In this document: one piece after another, positions 8,021-14,295 of the stretch
How positions within the stretch are numbered: the first letter of the stretch is position 1
How the letters are laid out: each line of letters opens with the position of its first letter
Position numbers and translations under genes: made by a program
Source of the DNA: an uncultured Eubacteriales bacterium
GTDB lineage: Bacteria; Bacillota; Clostridia; Oscillospirales; UBA644
Direction: 5' to 3'
Length of the DNA stretch: 15,907 bases
NCBI GenBank assembly: GCA_934481505.1
Contig: CAKSPP010000010.1
Location: forward strand, 1-15,907
Notes under the pieces: generated by a model
Database searches by the model: none
Told to the model about the DNA's origin: nothing
The model's input: only the letters and a program-made list of their open reading frames with translations

Positions 8021-8092
8021 AGTATAACGCCCGAACCTTAAACGAACTTAAAGGGAAATCTTTAGGTTCGGTTTAGGTTCACGGGTTATTAT
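8021..8092. promoter_or_regulatory. Divergent promoters with four 11-bp-phased half-sites (probable OmpR-type operator)
   Basis: Rightward: TTTAGGTTC at 8061-8069 and again at 8072-8080 (11-bp period), then six bases, then TATTAT at 8087-8092 as the -10 box of the VTC operon. Leftward, read on the minus strand: TTTAAGTTC (8052-8044) and TTTAAGGTTC (8042-8033), whose GTTC ends are also 11 bp apart, then six bases, then TATACT (8026-8021) as the -10 box of the beta-helix gene. The two arms (8033-8053 and 8060-8080) are inverted repeats matching at 18 of 21 positions. Neither promoter has a good -35 box; the repeats occupy that position. Tandem 11-bp repeats replacing the -35 are the known binding layout of PhoB/OmpR-class activators. 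That the regulator encoded at 9537 binds here is inference. Confidence 0.8.
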
Positions 8093-8114
8093 GTTTGCAG
8101 GAGGCGAGAGAAAA

Positions 8115-8837
8115 ATGATTCAGACTTCTTTCAAAAGATATGAAAAGAAATATAAAATCACCGAAAAGCAGAAAGAAATGCTGTGTGAAGAAATGAAAAA
8201 ATATATGCGTGAAGACGACTACGGAAAATATTCGCTCTGCAACATATATTACGACACCCCCGACATGAAACTCATAAGAGCGCCCCTTGAAAAACCCATA
8301 TATAAGGAAAAACTTCGGGTGAGAAGCTACGGAGTTCCGAAGCTCGGCGAAAAAATCTTCGTTGAAATAAAGAAAAAATACGACGGGATAGTTTATAAAA
8401 GAAGAATTTCAGCAATGCCTGCGGAAGCGGCGGTTTTGCTTGCGGGCAGTCTCTCGGGCGAACATTTCGGTCAGATAGGAAAAGAAATTTCGGCGTTTCA
8501 GCAGTTTTACAAAACCGAGCCGAAAGTATATATAGGATACGACAGAGAGGCTTACGCCGGAATTTTCGACCCGAACCTGCGGATAACTTTCGACTGCAAC
8601 ATGCGTTACCGCACCGACAGGCTCGACCTGCGTTACGGAGACTACGGAAAATATTTTTTCGACGGCGATTATCTCTGCGAAATAAAATTTGCTTCCGCCT
8701 GCCCCCTGTGGCTCTCGGAATTCCTTTCCGAAAACGGAATTTTTCCGACGTCCTTTTCGAAATACGGAACGGTCTACCGCGAAGAAATTATGAAAGGCGA
8801 AAACGAAACTAAAAAGGAGGGCATTTTCTGTGCTTAA
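8115..8837 (+). CDS. VTC-domain (polyphosphate polymerase-like) protein
   Basis: This 240-residue protein consists of essentially one VTC domain, the tunnel-shaped fold that in the yeast vacuolar transporter chaperone makes polyphosphate from ATP. Visible fold markers: FKRYEKKY at residues 6-13, YYDTPD at 45-50, KLRVRSYG at 66-73 (basic R68/R70), FVEIKKK at 82-88, YKRR at 94-97, the segments YIGYDREAY and LRITFD, CEIKF with its acidic residue, and the late SKYG lysine. These are the basic/acidic tunnel residues expected of the family; there is no SPX domain. ATG 8115 is chosen because AGGAGG at 8099-8104 precedes it; the in-frame ATG at 8091 would swallow that site. The end overlaps the DUF4956 gene by 8 bases, implying translational coupling. 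In other clostridia this domain is found beside DUF4956, Cthe_2159-like and often CotH genes. Actual polyphosphate synthesis by this bacterial form is inferred from the fold. Confidence 0.88.
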   Translation: MIQTSFKRYEKKYKITEKQKEMLCEEMKKYMREDDYGKYSLCNIYYDTPDMKLIRAPLEKPIYKEKLRVRSYGVPKLGEKIFVEIKKKYDGIVYKRRISAMPAEAAVLLAGSLSGEHFGQIGKEISAFQQFYKTEPKVYIGYDREAYAGIFDPNLRITFDCNMRYRTDRLDLRYGDYGKYFFDGDYLCEIKFASACPLWLSEFLSENGIFPTSFSKYGTVYREEIMKGENETKKEGIFCA

Positions 8838-9486
8838 TTCTATAATAGGAACGGAACTCACCGTTGAAACTTTTATAATCTGTACTTTGGCGTCTCTTAT
8901 TCTGGGCGTGCTTATTGCGGTCGTCAGTATGTATAAAACGCGGTCGTCGCAGAGTTTTGCGATAGCTCTTGCAATCTTGCCGGCGGTCGTTCAGATAATC
9001 ATAATGCTCGTAAACGGCAACATCGGAGCGGGCGTTGCGGTCGCAGGGGCTTTCAGCCTTGTCCGCTTCCGTTCGGCTCCCGGTTCGGCAAAGGAGATCG
9101 GCTCGATTTTCCTTGCAATGGCTGTGGGGCTTGCAACAGGCATGGGCTATGTTTTCCTTGCGGCGATAATGTTTTTGCTTGTTTCGGCGGTTATGATAAT
9201 CCTTACAGCGACGGGCTTCGGAAATAAGAAAACAGAAAAAATGTTAAAGATAACCATTCCCGAAAATCTCGATTACGAAGGGCTTTTCGACGACCTTTTC
9301 GAAAAATATACCCTTTCGCACGAACTTGTAAAGATAAAAACCTCGAATATGGGAACGCTTTATGAGCTTGAATATCTGATAACCTTAAAAGGCACCGTCC
9401 CGAAAAAATTCATCGACGACCTGCGTTGTCGGAACGGAAACCTCAATATTATATGCGGAAGAATCGGCGAAAAAGAAGCTTTATAG
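8830..9486 (+). CDS. DUF4956 integral membrane protein
   Basis: This 218-residue protein has an N-terminal membrane region of about four helices (FIICTLASLILGVLIAVV; FAIALAILPAVVQIIIML; the segment around AGAFSLVRFRSAPGSAKEIG; and a long hydrophobic stretch ending VMIILTATGF). A ~75-residue soluble C-terminal domain starts at KMLKITIPENLDYEG. The conserved AGAFSLVRFRS...KEI motif is the hallmark of DUF4956 and recalls MgtC-type proteins. Its function is unknown. The GTG start at 8830 is supported by AGGAGG at 8815-8820, and the gene overlaps the VTC gene by 8 bases. The constant pairing of the two families suggests a membrane partner or channel for the VTC protein (inference). Confidence 0.88.
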   Translation: MLNSIIGTELTVETFIICTLASLILGVLIAVVSMYKTRSSQSFAIALAILPAVVQIIIMLVNGNIGAGVAVAGAFSLVRFRSAPGSAKEIGSIFLAMAVGLATGMGYVFLAAIMFLLVSAVMIILTATGFGNKKTEKMLKITIPENLDYEGLFDDLFEKYTLSHELVKIKTSNMGTLYELEYLITLKGTVPKKFIDDLRCRNGNLNIICGRIGEKEAL

Positions 9487-9487
9487 A

Positions 9488-9516
9488 TTGACTTTACCGC
9501 AAATTTTAATTATACT
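9488..9516 (+). promoter_or_regulatory. Internal sigma-A promoter for the second two-component pair
   Basis: TTGACT (9488-9493), a 17-base spacer and TATACT (9511-9516) differ from the consensus by one base in each box. It begins two bases after the DUF4956 stop and is placed to start a transcript about 14 bases before the regulator ATG. It would give basal expression of the regulator and kinase independent of the operon promoter at 8092. Confidence 0.75.
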
Positions 9517-9536
9517 GTAACCGGCAGGTGATAAAA

Positions 9537-10211
9537 ATGCGTTTACTTATCGCAGAAGACGAAAAAGACCTCGCGGAGGCTCTGACAGTCTTTTTTGAAA
9601 AAAATAATTTTTCGGCGGACGCCGTTTATGACGGGCAGGACGCCTATGACTATGCAATTTCGGGAGGCTACGACGCGATAATTCTCGACGTTATGATGCC
9701 GAAGATGAACGGGATCGAAGTTCTCGAAAAGCTCCGCCGCGAAGGAGTAAAAACGCCTGTCATGATGCTGACGGCTAAGGGACAGACCTATGACAGAATA
9801 GCGGGTTTTGACGCAGGGGCGGACGACTATCTGCCGAAACCGTTTGAACCCGACGAACTCATAAGCCGAGTTCGGGCAATGCTCCGCCGCAGCGAGGACT
9901 ACCGCCCGACCGTTCTTTCCTTTGCGGATATATCCCTTGATTCGGGTTCGGGACTGCTTTCCTGCAAAAATAAGACCGTCCGCCTTTCGGGAAGAGAATT
10001 TCAGCTTGCCGAAATGTTTATCCGCTCCCCCGGTTTTGTTTTTTCCGCCGACAGGATAATGGAAAAAATATGGGGCTGGGAAAGCGACGCCGAAATAAAT
10101 GTCGTCTGGGTACATATTTCGAATTTACGCAAAAAATTAAAACAGATAGGCTCAAAAGTCTCAATTCAGGCGAACAGAGGCCTCGGATATTACATGGAGG
10201 CTGAAAAATGA
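9537..10211 (+). CDS. OmpR/PhoB-family response regulator of the surface module
   Basis: This 224-residue regulator has a receiver domain with E7/D8, phospho-acceptor D51 (ILDVMMPKMNG), T79 and K101. A winged-helix DNA-binding domain follows from about residue 130 (SGREFQLAEMFIRSPGFVF, then VWVHISNLRKKL, ending RGLGYYME). ATG 9537 is preferred over the in-frame GTG 9528, because AGGTGA at 9526-9531 forms the ribosome site and overlaps that GTG. The stop overlaps the kinase start by four bases (ATGA), so the two are translationally coupled partners. As a PhoB/OmpR-class protein it should bind tandem 11-bp-spaced repeats. Such repeats lie at the divergent promoter at 8033-8080, which makes it the likely activator of both transcription units (inference). 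Confidence 0.94.
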   Translation: MRLLIAEDEKDLAEALTVFFEKNNFSADAVYDGQDAYDYAISGGYDAIILDVMMPKMNGIEVLEKLRREGVKTPVMMLTAKGQTYDRIAGFDAGADDYLPKPFEPDELISRVRAMLRRSEDYRPTVLSFADISLDSGSGLLSCKNKTVRLSGREFQLAEMFIRSPGFVFSADRIMEKIWGWESDAEINVVWVHISNLRKKLKQIGSKVSIQANRGLGYYMEAEK

Positions 10212-11497
10212 TAAAAAAACTGCGTTCGCGTTTTATTAAAATCGCAACTTTGTCGGTCGCGGCGGTAATGCTTTTGCTTGCCGTCGCGGTCAATGCTGCG
10301 TCCTTTTATTCCGCAAATTCCGACCTCGACAAAACGATAAACCTTATCTACGAAAACGACGGAACCATTCCCGTCGACAAAGAAGAACCGCCGAAAGACG
10401 ACGGAGAAATGCCGAAAAATGACGATACGACTCCGCCGCCCGAGAAAAAAGACCTGCCGGACGGCACGAAAAACGGACCTTTCAACGCCGAAACGCCCTA
10501 TTCGACAAGATTTTTCGTTCTGCGGTGCGACGAAAACGGGAACCTCGTTTCGTCAAATTTCGACAAGATAACCTCGGTAACGGAAGAAGACACTTCCGAA
10601 TTTCTTGCGGCAGCCTTAAAAAAAGGACAGGGCTACGGCTTTTACGGCGACTATAAATTTTTCGTTTCCGACATTAAAAACGGCGAAAAAACAATAATTT
10701 TCCTAAACTGTTACCGTGAACTGCGAACCGCGAAAACGCTGCTCGTCTGGTCGGCGGTCGCGGTTGTAGGCTGTACTCTCCTCATATTTTTGCTCATTGT
10801 CTTTTTCTCAAAAAAAGCCGTCATGCCTGTTGCGGAAAGCTACGAAAAGCAGAAACGCTTTATCACCGACGCAAGCCACGAATTAAAAACGCCGATAACG
10901 GTCATTGCGACGAGCCTGCGTGTTCTCGAAATGGAAACGGGAAAACAAAAATGGATAGACAAAGCCAAAAATCAGACCGAGAAGCTTACGGAACTCGTAA
11001 ATTCCCTTGTTTCCCTTTCACGGCTCGACGAAGAAAAATCACCCCTTAAATTTTCCGAATTCAACATAAGCGACGCGGTAAAGGAAACCGCCGAATCGTT
11101 TTCCGATTTTGCCGAGTCAAACGGCAAAAAGCTTGAAATTTCGGTCGAACCCGATATAACCTATAACGGCGACGAATACGCCGTCCGACAGCTTGTTTCG
11201 GTGCTCACCGACAACGCGATAAAATATGCCGACCCGTCGTCGCCTATTCTTGTTTCTCTTGAAAAATCAAAGAAAAAGATTGTGATAAAAACGGAAAACG
11301 CCTGCACCGAACCGATAAAGGGCGACTTATCAAAACTTTTCGACAGATTTTACAGGGCTGACGAAAGCCGCAATTCGGAAACGGGAGGCTTCGGGATAGG
11401 TCTTTCGCTCGCGAAGAGCATTGCGGAGGGACACGGCGGAAAAATTTCGGCTTCCTCCCCCGACGAGAACAAAATAGAATTCACCGTAACGCTTTAA
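10208..11497 (+). CDS. Membrane sensor histidine kinase of the surface module
   Basis: This 429-residue kinase has transmembrane helix 1 at ~11-33, an extracytoplasmic domain at ~34-176 and helix 2 at ~178-201. The phospho-acceptor helix follows almost at once, with His224 in DASHELKTPIT; there is no recognisable HAMP domain. The ATPase domain has N-box DNAIKYADP, F-box FDRFYRADESR and G2 box GGFGIGLSLAKSI. The G1 position (N364 to I370, NACTEPI) departs from the canonical D-x-G-x-G. That looks like a known clostridial sub-type of this kinase class rather than decay, as the rest is intact. The outer domain starts with an acidic, Pro-rich low-complexity segment (EEPPKDDGEMPKNDD) that resembles in composition the Met/Pro/Asp linker of the divergently encoded beta-helix protein. 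Partner: the regulator overlapping it by four bases. Signal unknown. Confidence 0.92.
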   Translation: MIKKLRSRFIKIATLSVAAVMLLLAVAVNAASFYSANSDLDKTINLIYENDGTIPVDKEEPPKDDGEMPKNDDTTPPPEKKDLPDGTKNGPFNAETPYSTRFFVLRCDENGNLVSSNFDKITSVTEEDTSEFLAAALKKGQGYGFYGDYKFFVSDIKNGEKTIIFLNCYRELRTAKTLLVWSAVAVVGCTLLIFLLIVFFSKKAVMPVAESYEKQKRFITDASHELKTPITVIATSLRVLEMETGKQKWIDKAKNQTEKLTELVNSLVSLSRLDEEKSPLKFSEFNISDAVKETAESFSDFAESNGKKLEISVEPDITYNGDEYAVRQLVSVLTDNAIKYADPSSPILVSLEKSKKKIVIKTENACTEPIKGDLSKLFDRFYRADESRNSETGGFGIGLSLAKSIAEGHGGKISASSPDENKIEFTVTL

Positions 11498-11532
11498 GCA
11501 GCCCAAACCCTGCAACACTTTAAGGAGACTTT

Positions 11533-12111
11533 ATGATTTTCAAAATTTCCGCACTTGTTCTGCTCGCCGTTTTTTATGCCTGCTACTTTATAAAGATGTT
11601 CGGGCAGCGAAAAAAAGGGATAAAAACCTCGCAGATAGGCAAAGGCAAAACGGAAAAAACCCGAACGATAGAATATCTGATGTCCGTTTCGACTTTTCTC
11701 GTCGTTATAGCCGAAGTTGCAAGCATTATTATCGGAACGACCGTTTTTCCTCTGTTTTTGCGGATAATCGGGCTTTTCATCGCCGCGTCGGGCGTTGCCG
11801 TCTTTATTGCGGCGGTTGTGACAATGCGGGACAGCTGGCGTGTCGGAGTTCCCGAAGAAAAGAAGACGACAATTGTCACAACGGGGATTTTTTCTGTCAG
11901 CCGCAACCCCGCGTTTCTCGGTTTCGACCTTCTTTATCTCGGGATTCTTCTGATGTTTTTCAATCCTTTCCTTTTGGTTTTTTCCCTTTTTTCGGCGGTA
12001 ATGCTGCATTTGCAGACGGTCATTGTCGAAGAACCGTTTTTGCGTGAAGCGTTCGGAAAAGACTATGAAAATTATACAAAATCCGTCTGCCGCTACCTCG
12101 GGGAAAAATAA
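11533..12111 (+). CDS. Isoprenylcysteine carboxyl methyltransferase-like membrane protein
   Basis: This 192-residue integral membrane protein has helices near the N-terminus (ISALVLLAVFYACYFI), around residues 50-95, and at ~125-155. The C-terminal signature of the ICMT/PEMT-like superfamily is clear: GIFSVSRNPAFLGFDLLYLG (the R-N-P-x-x-x-G cofactor motif), then EEPFLREAFGKDYENY near the end. Members use S-adenosylmethionine to methylate lipids or other membrane-associated substrates; the bacterial substrate is usually unknown. AAGGAG at 11522-11527 serves the ATG at 11533. The gap to the kinase is only 35 bases with no terminator, so it probably belongs to the same operon and may modify a membrane or envelope component under its control (inference). 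Confidence 0.85.
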   Translation: MIFKISALVLLAVFYACYFIKMFGQRKKGIKTSQIGKGKTEKTRTIEYLMSVSTFLVVIAEVASIIIGTTVFPLFLRIIGLFIAASGVAVFIAAVVTMRDSWRVGVPEEKKTTIVTTGIFSVSRNPAFLGFDLLYLGILLMFFNPFLLVFSLFSAVMLHLQTVIVEEPFLREAFGKDYENYTKSVCRYLGEK

Positions 12112-12138
12112 AAATACAAAAAAATTTTTATTTATGTA

Positions 12139-12167
12139 TTGACAATTCGAAAAAAAAGGTATATAAT
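12139..12167 (+). promoter_or_regulatory. Consensus sigma-A promoter of the importer operon
   Basis: TTGACA (12139-12144), a 17-base spacer and TATAAT (12162-12167) match the consensus at all 12 positions. Transcription would start near 12174, giving a leader of about 215 bases before the substrate-binding protein gene. A perfect constitutive promoter fits control at a later step, namely the attenuator that follows. Confidence 0.93.
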
Positions 12168-12197
12168 TGTGCATATCATAAGGAAGGAAAGCCGAAA

Positions 12198-12281
12198 ATG
12201 AACCGTAACTTTTATTTTGCATACGTGTATTATTACTTTTATTTTAAGAAAAGTAATATCATTTGTGATGCATGTAAATAA
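12198..12281 (+). CDS. Phe/Tyr-rich attenuator leader peptide (27 residues)
   Basis: This short open frame lies wholly in the leader RNA of the importer operon. Residues 5-16 read FYFAYVYYYFYF: six Tyr and four Phe codons in twelve, with no Trp codon. The remainder (KKSNIICDACK) has no similarity to known proteins. A purine-rich ribosome site (AGGAAGG, 12181-12187) precedes the ATG at 12198 by 10 bases. The stop codon lies 36 bases before a strong intrinsic terminator. The concentration of two related amino acids is the classic mark of a leader peptide whose translation measures charged tRNA. A ribosome slowed on the aromatic codons would leave 12263-12277 free for the antiterminator; one reaching the stop would cover it. 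The peptide itself is probably not functional. Confidence 0.85.
   Translation: MNRNFYFAYVYYYFYFKKSNIICDACK
12231..12258 (+). promoter_or_regulatory. Pause-type hairpin within the leader peptide codons
   Basis: TATTACTTTT (12231-12240) pairs perfectly with AAAAGTAATA (12249-12258) around an 8-base loop. It covers leader codons 12-20, including the last aromatic ones. In attenuators a hairpin at this place pauses RNA polymerase so that the ribosome can catch up. The stem is mostly A-U, so its strength in vivo is uncertain. Confidence 0.55.
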
Positions 12282-12333
12282 TAGGTTTTTCGGAGTTTCC
12301 GATTTATAAAGGCTATTACACACGGTATCACAA
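12263..12333 (+). promoter_or_regulatory. Antiterminator pairing of the importer leader
   Basis: TTGTGATGC (12263-12271) can pair with GTATCACAA (12325-12333): nine contiguous pairs, one of them G-U. Immediately beyond, TGTAA (12273-12277) pairs with TTACA (12316-12320), the two helices separated by a 1x4 internal loop. This structure uses the terminator loop and much of its 5' arm, so it and the terminator exclude each other. The 5' strand is the last codons of the leader peptide. Confidence 0.7.
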
Positions 12334-12350
12334 CCGTGTGTTTTTTATTT
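12318..12350 (+). terminator. Intrinsic terminator (attenuator) before the importer genes
   Basis: ACACACGGT (12318-12326) and ACCGTGTGT (12333-12341) form a perfect 9-bp stem with a 6-base loop, followed by TTTTTATTT. It lies between a consensus promoter and the first structural gene, 41 bases before that gene's ATG, and so must act as a regulated premature terminator rather than as an operon end. Confidence 0.92.
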
Positions 12351-12390
12351 AGCAAGGCTTTACGTCGAAAAAAGAAAGGAAAGAAAAATC

Positions 12391-13365
12391 ATGAAAACCA
12401 CAGCAAAAAAGATCCTCGCACTCATTCTTGTTGCGGCGACCCTCGTTGCCTGCACATTCGCTCTCTCCGCTTGCGGAGAACAGAAGAAAACGGTATATAC
12501 CGTAGGTATCTGCCAGCTTGTCCGCCACGACGCTCTTGACGCCGCTACCCAGGGCTTTAAGGACGCTCTCACAAAAGCTCTCGGCGAAGAAAACGTAAAG
12601 TTCATCGAACAGAACGCACAGAACGACACCAACGCCTGCACGACGATAGTAACCGACTTCGTTTCGAAAAACGTTGACCTCATCATGGCTAACGCCACTC
12701 CGGCTCTTCAGGCTGCCGCAAACGCAACCACAACTATCCCCATTCTCGGAACCTCCGTCACCGAATACGGCGTTGCTCTCGGAATCAATAATTTCAGCGG
12801 AACCGTCGGCGGAAACATTTCCGGAACTTCCGACCTCGCTCCCCTTACCGAACAGGGCGATATGATCCTCGAACTCTTCCCCGAAGCTAAAAACATCGGT
12901 CTTATCTACTGCTCCGCAGAAGCAAACTCCGAATATCAGATAAAAGTTATCGAAGAATACCTCACCGGCAAAGGTCTTAAATGCACCCGTTACTCTTTCA
13001 GCGACTCGAACGACATTTCCGCAGTTACCACCACCGCAGCTTCCCAGAGCGACGTTATCTACATCCCGACCGATAACACCGCCGCTTCCTGCACCGAAAC
13101 AATCGGCAATATCGTAAGAGAAAAGAAAGTTCCCGTTGTCGCAGGCGAACAGGGTATCGCTGCCGGCTGCGGAGTCGCAACACTCTCCATTTCTTACTAT
13201 GACCTCGGCGTAAAAACCGGTGAAATGGCTGCAAAAATCCTCAAAGGCGAAGCAAATATCTCCGAAATGCCTATCGAATACGCAAACGCAACCAAAATGT
13301 ATAACGAAACCTTCTGCAAAGAACTCGGAGTCACCATTCCCGACGGATACACCGCTATTCAGTAA
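12391..13365 (+). CDS. ABC importer substrate-binding lipoprotein (TrpX-like, PF04392)
   Basis: This 324-residue lipoprotein has a basic start, a hydrophobic core and a lipobox L25-S26-A27-C28 followed by GEQKK, so it should be anchored to the outer face of the membrane. The mature part has the two-lobed periplasmic-binding fold of the ABC_sub_bind family: the first lobe opens with VYTVGICQLVRHDALDAATQGF, and DLIMANATPALQAAANAT, IPILGTSVTEYG, KNIGLIYCSAEANSEYQ and IPTDNTAAS are typical segments. Homologues in streptococci (TrpXYZ) import tryptophan, but substrates vary or are unknown across the family. The upstream attenuator with Tyr/Phe but no Trp codons points to tyrosine and/or phenylalanine, or a precursor, as ligand (inference). 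AAAGGA at 12375-12380 precedes the ATG. Confidence 0.92.
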   Translation: MKTTAKKILALILVAATLVACTFALSACGEQKKTVYTVGICQLVRHDALDAATQGFKDALTKALGEENVKFIEQNAQNDTNACTTIVTDFVSKNVDLIMANATPALQAAANATTTIPILGTSVTEYGVALGINNFSGTVGGNISGTSDLAPLTEQGDMILELFPEAKNIGLIYCSAEANSEYQIKVIEEYLTGKGLKCTRYSFSDSNDISAVTTTAASQSDVIYIPTDNTAASCTETIGNIVREKKVPVVAGEQGIAAGCGVATLSISYYDLGVKTGEMAAKILKGEANISEMPIEYANATKMYNETFCKELGVTIPDGYTAIQ

Positions 13366-13392
13366 TTTTTAGGGCAAAGAAAGGAAAATAAT

Positions 13393-14295
13393 ATGGGACT
13401 TCTCTCCGCTTTGCCGGGAGCCGTCGCCCAGGGGCTTATCTGGGGCATAATGGCAATCGGCGTATACATCACATTCAAAATACTGGATATCGCCGATCTT
13501 ACGGTTGACGGCTCTATCTGCACGGGTGCTATCGTCTGTGCAATGCTTATGGTAAACGGCGTTCCCGTATGGCTCGCTCTTATCGCCGCAACGGCCGCAG
13601 GGCTTCTTGCCGGCATGATAACGGGGCTTCTGCATATCCTTCTCGGAATTCCCGCAATTCTTTCGGGAATTCTCACCCAGCTTGTTCTGTGGTCGGTAAA
13701 CCTCAAAATCATGGGAAAAGCAAACCAGCCGCTCCCCGCAAGAAACTATGCGGTGCTTCTCTCGCAGATGAATATTCCGAACGCACTTATAGTCCTTGCG
13801 ATATTCACGGTTATTCTGATAGCTCTTCTCTATCTCTTCTTCGGAACGGAGCTCGGAGCAAGTATCAGAGCGACCGGTATTAACCCCGCAATGAGCCGTG
13901 CACAGGGTATTAACACCGATATAACGAAACTTATCGGTCTTGCCCTTTCGAACGGACTTGTCGCTCTTTCGGGAGCTCTTCTCTGCCAGTATCAGGGTTA
14001 CGCCGACATCAACATGGGTAAAGGTGCCGTTGTTATCGGTCTTGCCGCAGTCGTTATCGGCGAAGCGATCATTTCGAAACTGCCGCAGAATTTCGCGATC
14101 CGCCTTACCGGCGTTGCAATCGGTGCGGTAATTTACTACATCGTATATCAGGTAATCATCTTCCTCGGTCTCGACACCGACCTTCTTAAAATGCTTTCGG
14201 CAGTCGTCGTTGCAATCTTCCTCGGAACTCCTTATGTCAAAAGAAAAATTGCTTCCCGTCGCGGAATAAAAAAGGAGGGAAAGAAGAATGCTTGA
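13393..14295 (+). CDS. ABC importer permease (TrpY-like, BPD_transp_2)
   Basis: This 300-residue, very hydrophobic protein has about eight membrane helices and is the channel subunit of the importer. Family marks: the N-terminal GLIWGIMAIGVYITFKILDI followed by ADLTVDGS; a cytoplasmic coupling loop FGTELGASIRATGINPAMSR, which engages the ATPase; and SNGLVALSGALLCQYQGYAD with INMGKG in the second half. The end is basic (KRKIASRRGIKKEGKK), placing the C-terminus inside. It lies 27 bases after the lipoprotein gene with AAGGA at 13381-13385, and overlaps the ATPase gene by eight bases, so the three are one operon. Confidence 0.93.
   Translation: MGLLSALPGAVAQGLIWGIMAIGVYITFKILDIADLTVDGSICTGAIVCAMLMVNGVPVWLALIAATAAGLLAGMITGLLHILLGIPAILSGILTQLVLWSVNLKIMGKANQPLPARNYAVLLSQMNIPNALIVLAIFTVILIALLYLFFGTELGASIRATGINPAMSRAQGINTDITKLIGLALSNGLVALSGALLCQYQGYADINMGKGAVVIGLAAVVIGEAIISKLPQNFAIRLTGVAIGAVIYYIVYQVIIFLGLDTDLLKMLSAVVVAIFLGTPYVKRKIASRRGIKKEGKKNA

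Noticed and set aside
12106..12133. A/T-only inverted repeat (AAATAAAAAT / ATTTTTATTT) overlapping the stop of the methyltransferase-like gene
   Set aside because: A stem with no G-C pairs is too weak for a convincing intrinsic terminator; it more likely reflects A/T richness upstream of the promoter.
12168..12390. T-box or other metabolite riboswitch in the importer leader
   Set aside because: I could not find the conserved T-box core (AGGGTGGNACCGCG-like) or any known riboswitch core; the translated aromatic peptide explains the leader better.
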